Below are positions 60,978 to 64,000 of a stretch of DNA of 64,000 nucleotides, piece after piece. Made by a program: the position numbers and the translations under genes. The DNA is from an uncultured bacterium. Its GTDB lineage: Bacteria > Patescibacteriota > Saccharimonadia > Saccharimonadales > Saccharimonadaceae. The notes below the pieces were generated by a model. That model saw nothing but the letters and a program-made list of their open reading frames with translations. It had not been told where the DNA came from and ran no database searches. Positions within the stretch are counted from its first letter, which is position 1. Each line of letters opens with the position of its first letter. The DNA lies in the NCBI GenBank assembly GCA_903832635.1, contig CAILCF010000003.1:1-64000 (forward strand), in the 5' to 3' direction.

Positions 60978-61648
60978 AATCAGTTAGGACCCCGGCAATT
61001 ATTCTTCGTCGGACAAATTACAGTGAAGCTGATAGAATTATTCAATTATTAACACCAGATGGAAAACAGAGTGTAGTGGCAAAAGGTGTACGTCGAGAAA
61101 AAAGTCGATTAGCAGGAGGGATTGAACTATTTGCAATTTGTGAAGTTGTTATTGGCGAAGGTAAAGGTGAAATAGGTATATTAACATCTTCGAAACTTAT
61201 GTATTTTTTTAGACATATAATAGAAGACTATGACAAAATGCAGTTTGCATATACTGCAGTAAAACTAGTATCCAAAGCCAGTGAAATGGTGAGAGGGCCA
61301 GAGTGGTATGATGTGCTTGCTGAAACTTTGGCGGGACTTGATTCTAAATCAGTTCCATTTGATTTAGTCCAGATATGGTTTTACTTGCATTATTCGGCGG
61401 TCTTAGGATACGAACTCAGTTTATGGCACGATGAAAACGGTAAGGATTTATCTCCGGATATAAATTATCATTATGATGTTGCTGAAAAAGGACTAAAAGC
61501 CGCTTCAAACGGTGAGTTATCATCTGAGCATATAAAATTATTGCGCCTTGCCGCAACCAGACAATTAAAAATTTTGGCGAAAATCGGTGGGATAGAGTCG
61601 ATTCTGCAAGATTGTCTATTAGTTGCTCGCGAACATGCTGCAATATGA
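60974..61648 (+). CDS. recO: DNA repair protein RecO
   Basis: 224 aa, TTG start overlapping the regulator stop as TTGA. N-terminal OB fold: RTPAIILRRTNYSEADRIIQLLTPDGKQSVVAKGVRREKSRLAGGIELF. Helical C-terminal domain; the zinc-binding cysteines of many RecO are missing. Loads RecA with RecR in gap repair; recJ and priA elsewhere in the window belong to the same route. Ends in TGA. Confidence 0.9.
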   Translation: MKSVRTPAIILRRTNYSEADRIIQLLTPDGKQSVVAKGVRREKSRLAGGIELFAICEVVIGEGKGEIGILTSSKLMYFFRHIIEDYDKMQFAYTAVKLVSKASEMVRGPEWYDVLAETLAGLDSKSVPFDLVQIWFYLHYSAVLGYELSLWHDENGKDLSPDINYHYDVAEKGLKAASNGELSSEHIKLLRLAATRQLKILAKIGGIESILQDCLLVAREHAAI

Positions 61649-61668
61649 TGGTATAATTATCGACAGAT

Positions 61669-62967
61669 ATGAGCAACGAAAACATAAGAAACGAAAAGAT
61701 GGAAGCAATCGTAAGCCTAGCGAAACGACGCGGCTTTATTTATCAGGGAAGTGAAGTTTACGGTGGTCTAAGCGGTACTTGGGATTATGGCCCACTGGGG
61801 GTTAGACTCAAACGCAACATTATGAATCTATGGTGGAAAATGTTTGTAGAAGAACGCGATGATATGTACGGAGTTGACGCGGCTATTTTAATGAATCAAA
61901 AAGTTTGGGTTGCCAGTGGACACACAAACACATTTAGTGATCCAATGGTTGAATGTAACAATTGTCATGGACGATTTCGGGCAGATGCGATTGATACGGG
62001 CAAATGTCCTACGTGTGGTAAAGAAAATTCATTTTCTGAGCCTGTTCAATTTAATATGATGTTTAAAACTCACGTCGGTCCTGTCGAAGATGAATCAAGT
62101 ATAAGCTACCTCCGCCCGGAAACAGCACAAGGGATTTTTACAAATTATAGAAATGTCATTGATAGTTTTCATCCAGATATTCCTTTCGGAATTGGCCAGC
62201 AGGGTAAGGCATTTAGAAACGAAATATCACCACGTGATTTCATATTTAGAACACGAGAATTTGAACAAATGGAAATTGAATATTTTGTAAAGTCCGAAAA
62301 ATGGGAAGAATCTTTTGAGATGTGGCGACAATTGGTTTGGCAATATTGCGAAGCCATTGGTTTGCCGACAGAATTGGTTCATGAATTCGAAGTACCCGAT
62401 AAAGACAGGGCGCATTACAGCAAACGAACAATTGATTTTGAGTTTGATTATCCAATCGGTCGCGAAGAACTATTAGGACTAGCATATCGTACTGATTTCG
62501 ATTTAGGCAACATCCAGCGTGAAACTGGAAAAAGTATGGATTATAACGTAAAGGGAACGAATGAAAAATTCGTTCCTCATGTAATCGAACCAAGTTTTGG
62601 TGTCGAAAGAACCCTTATGGCTGTATTATCAGCAGCATACACCGAAGATGAAATAAATGGTGAAAAGCGTGTGTTTCTGAAATTTCCAGAACACCTAGCA
62701 CCCGTAAAATATGCGGTTTCGCCTTTGCTAAAAAACAAGCCGGAATTGGTTACAAAAGCCCGTGAAGTTTACAAACTACTTAAGAAAAAATATGGTGCTG
62801 TAATGTGGGATGATAATGGCAACATCGGGAAACGATACAGGCGACAGGATGAAATCGGTACACCATATTGTGTCGTAGTCGACTTTGACACGTTGGATGA
62901 TAACGCAGTTACTATTCGAAACCGAGACACAACAGAACAAAAACGTGTTGCAATTAGCGAGCTTTAA
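61669..62967 (+). CDS. glyQS: Glycyl-tRNA synthetase, dimeric (eukaryote/archaea-like) type
   Basis: 432 aa. YQGSEVYGGLSGTWDYGPLGVRLKRNIMNLWW at the start, a zinc ribbon (CNNC...CPTCG, about 84-107), RPETAQGIFTNYRNV, motif 2 GKAFRNEISPRDFIFRTREFEQMEIEYF and motif 3 PHVIEPSFGVERTLMAVL. Single-chain alpha2 form, not the alpha2beta2 GlyQ/GlyS. Extended -10 TGGTATAAT ends 11 nt before ATG. Confidence 0.96.
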   Translation: MSNENIRNEKMEAIVSLAKRRGFIYQGSEVYGGLSGTWDYGPLGVRLKRNIMNLWWKMFVEERDDMYGVDAAILMNQKVWVASGHTNTFSDPMVECNNCHGRFRADAIDTGKCPTCGKENSFSEPVQFNMMFKTHVGPVEDESSISYLRPETAQGIFTNYRNVIDSFHPDIPFGIGQQGKAFRNEISPRDFIFRTREFEQMEIEYFVKSEKWEESFEMWRQLVWQYCEAIGLPTELVHEFEVPDKDRAHYSKRTIDFEFDYPIGREELLGLAYRTDFDLGNIQRETGKSMDYNVKGTNEKFVPHVIEPSFGVERTLMAVLSAAYTEDEINGEKRVFLKFPEHLAPVKYAVSPLLKNKPELVTKAREVYKLLKKKYGAVMWDDNGNIGKRYRRQDEIGTPYCVVVDFDTLDDNAVTIRNRDTTEQKRVAISEL

Positions 62968-62993
62968 AAAGACACCGATTTCGGTGTCTTTTC
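62966..62993. terminator. Bidirectional terminator after glyQS
   Basis: AAAAGACACCGA, loop TTT-like, CGGTGTCTTTT. Also correctly placed to end the minus-strand micro-ORF transcript at 63004. Confidence 0.88.
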
Positions 62994-63003
62994 TGTAAAT
63001 TAG

Positions 63004-63069
63004 TTAAACTAGCTTTGCTTTTTTTGGTTTTTTTACATTCTTCTTTGGTTTTGAAGCGCCTTTTGCCAT
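63004..63069 (-). CDS. 21-residue basic micro-protein
   Basis: ATG at 63069, stop TAA at 63006-63004, 21 codons, too short for usual gene calling. The product starts MAKGASKPKKNVKKPKKAK and ends LV: ten Lys, no acidic residue. Upstream on the minus strand is a Shine-Dalgarno GGAAAGGG about 5 nt before the ATG, and a possible promoter TTGAAT...CATAAT around 63100-63140. A terminator follows. Could be a ribosome-associated or nucleic-acid-binding peptide; function unknown. Confidence 0.6.
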   Translation of the reverse strand: MAKGASKPKKNVKKPKKAKLV

Positions 63070-63187
63070 ATAATCCCTTTCCACCGGACTTACTAGCCCT
63101 TGTGTTTCTATTATGCGCTTAAGCTTTGCAAATTCAAGTACGATTTGTCAGATTTTAAGATAGCGATAATCTATAGTAGAATAGGTG

Positions 63188-63622
63188 ATGATGATTACAT
63201 ATTATACCGACGGCAGTTGCAGTCCCAACCCCGGTCCAGGTGGTTTTGCGGTTATTAAAGACACAGAACTTGCACTTATCGGACATGAACCGATGTCGAC
63301 TAATATTCGTATGGAAGGCAGGGCAATGATGACAGCGCTTATGGACGCAGGGAAAAATCAATGTCTGATATTTAGTGACAGTGAGTTTTGGGTTAATGTG
63401 ATAATGAAGTGGGGCAAGGGTTGGGAAGCCAATGGCTGGGTAAAAAAGAACGGTGAAATTAAAAATCTGGATATCGTGAAAGAAGTCTTGCGTCTGTTTA
63501 AACAGTCTGAGGCTAAAGTAATTTGGGTACGTGGTCATGAAGGTGATATAGGTAATGAGCTGGCTGACAAATGGGCAAATAAGGCACGTGAAGAACGACT
63601 AACTGGTAAGTTTATGCTTTAA
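63188..63622 (+). CDS. rnhA: Ribonuclease HI
   Basis: 144 aa from the ATG at 63188; a GTG at 63185 adds one residue and an ATG at 63191 removes one. Active-site acids: Asp in YYTDGSCSPNPGPGG, Glu in NIRMEGRAMM, Asp in IFSDSEFWVN, Asp in NELADKWANKA; His in RGHEGD. Degrades RNA in RNA-DNA hybrids. TATAGT (63172-63177) ends ten bases before the ATG. Confidence 0.93.
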   Translation: MMITYYTDGSCSPNPGPGGFAVIKDTELALIGHEPMSTNIRMEGRAMMTALMDAGKNQCLIFSDSEFWVNVIMKWGKGWEANGWVKKNGEIKNLDIVKEVLRLFKQSEAKVIWVRGHEGDIGNELADKWANKAREERLTGKFML

Positions 63623-63640
63623 TAAATCACTAGCATAACG

Positions 63641-63646
63641 TATAAT
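63641..63646 (+). promoter_or_regulatory. -10 box of the riboswitch transcript
   Basis: TATAAT at 63641-63646; no convincing -35. Transcription should start near 63653, just before the riboswitch. Confidence 0.6.
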
Positions 63647-63652
63647 TAATTC

Positions 63653-63803
63653 ATTAACAAATAAACAACTGGAACCCGGTGTAAATCCGGGACTGTGCCG
63701 CAACGGTGAGGTAGTCATACTAAGTCCGATACAGTTAGAAAGCTTCCGAGCAGAAGTAAAAGTATTTTTTTGGCCCCTGCTTTCGAAGTTAGGGGATATT
63801 TAA
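63653..63803 (+). ncRNA. Cobalamin (AdoCbl) riboswitch with ribosome-binding-site hairpin
   Basis: GGAACCCGGTGTAAATCCGGG (about 63671-63691) followed by ACTGTGCCGCAACGG and AGTCCGATAC is the conserved core of cobalamin riboswitches. Downstream, CCCCT (63774-63778) pairs with AGGGG (63791-63795), with an inner CTT/AAG, so the Shine-Dalgarno of the next gene (AGGGG, 8 nt before TTG) is masked in this hairpin. This predicts translational control by AdoCbl. Confidence 0.93.
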
Positions 63804-64000
63804 TTGGTAGAAACATTACTAAAAAGTCCAACAGCTGAAAGACGATATAGGAGCCCCGAGATGGTCAACCCTGAAAGGTTTGCCAAAATCGGGCGACAGG
63901 CGATTATTAGCGCAGAACAACTTGATGTTGATGATCTTGGGATAAATGACCCGCTTACTCATCTTTACAAATACGAACAAATGGGCAGTGAGGCATTGGT
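63804..64000 (+). CDS. 5' part of the riboswitch-controlled gene, possibly B12-dependent ribonucleotide reductase (runs off window)
   Basis: Open frame from TTG at 63804 to the window end (65 codons seen). The TTG has AGGGG eight bases upstream; an inner ATG at 63861 is less well placed. The visible part (VETLLKSPTAERRYRS, then NPERFAKIGRQAIISAEQLDV and NDPLTHLYKYEQMGSEAL) shows no catalytic motif. A class II, AdoCbl-dependent ribonucleotide reductase is the best guess from the riboswitch and from nrdR in the same genome, but a B12 uptake or other B12 gene cannot be excluded. Confidence 0.5.
   Translation, partial: MVETLLKSPTAERRYRSPEMVNPERFAKIGRQAIISAEQLDVDDLGINDPLTHLYKYEQMGSEAL

Noticed and set aside
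61416-61685. Minus-strand frame inside recO
   Set aside because: Antisense shadow frame covering the glyQS promoter; no family resemblance.

Overview
The window is a gene-dense, AT-rich stretch of a small bacterial chromosome. Content points to the Candidate Phyla Radiation (Patescibacteria), most likely Saccharibacteria (TM7). Reasons: short forms of many core proteins, compact overlapping operons, a KGG-repeat small protein, a DUF5663-like protein, type B L31, and many lineage-type hypotheticals. UGA is a stop codon here (it ends recO and the 60606 response regulator, and an RF2 gene is present), which argues against Absconditabacteria and Gracilibacteria. The assignment is inference from content, not from a tree.

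Layout. 1-700: end of an rRNA operon (23S 3' end, spacer with hairpins and a 7-bp tandem repeat, 5S, two terminators). 700-2.9 kb: KGG protein, a metallopeptidase/ROK kinase pair, and a sortase-substrate-like small membrane protein. 2.9-9.8 kb: S1, infB, then fmt/def/priA on the minus strand. 9.8-17.9 kb: recJ, rpsU-yqeY, adk-map, ftsA, ftsZ, nrdR. 17.8-21 kb: T-box leader and ileS. 21-27.9 kb: metallopeptidase, CAP protein, rplU, parAB, lepB, LCP enzyme. 27.9-38.3 kb: prmC/prfA, rpmE, rpsB-tsf, frr-uppS-rseP-CPBP-proS, greA, lysS. 38.3-47.9 kb: ABC exporter, serS, hpf, secA, M16 peptidase, murD, murI. 48-53.9 kb: prfB, ftsEX, a CHAP hydrolase, an S41 protease and a response regulator. 53.9-63.6 kb: rpmA, RNA methylase, xseAB, two-component pair with recO, glyS, rnhA. 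63.65-64 kb: a cobalamin riboswitch and the start of the gene it controls.

How the genes fit together. Most of the window is information processing (initiation factor, release factors and PrmC, five aminoacyl-tRNA synthetases, ribosomal proteins, N-terminal Met processing) plus an envelope and division set (FtsA, FtsZ, FtsEX with a CHAP hydrolase, UppS, MurD, MurI, SecA, signal peptidase, RseP). No central carbon metabolism beyond a ROK kinase is seen, which fits a reduced, host-dependent lifestyle.

Most notable signals. (1) A very regular promoter layout puts an extended -10 (TGnTATAAT) only 6-12 nt before the start codon at more than 20 genes, so leaderless mRNAs look common. The few genes with long leaders carry structured RNA: an ultra-short ileS T-box, an AdoCbl riboswitch, and rpsB, rpsA, rpmA and KGG leaders. 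(2) The NrdR repressor has lost all four zinc-ribbon cysteines. (3) A 21-codon basic micro-ORF with its own promoter sits at 63004-63069. No CRISPR, IS element, prophage or tRNA gene was recognised.
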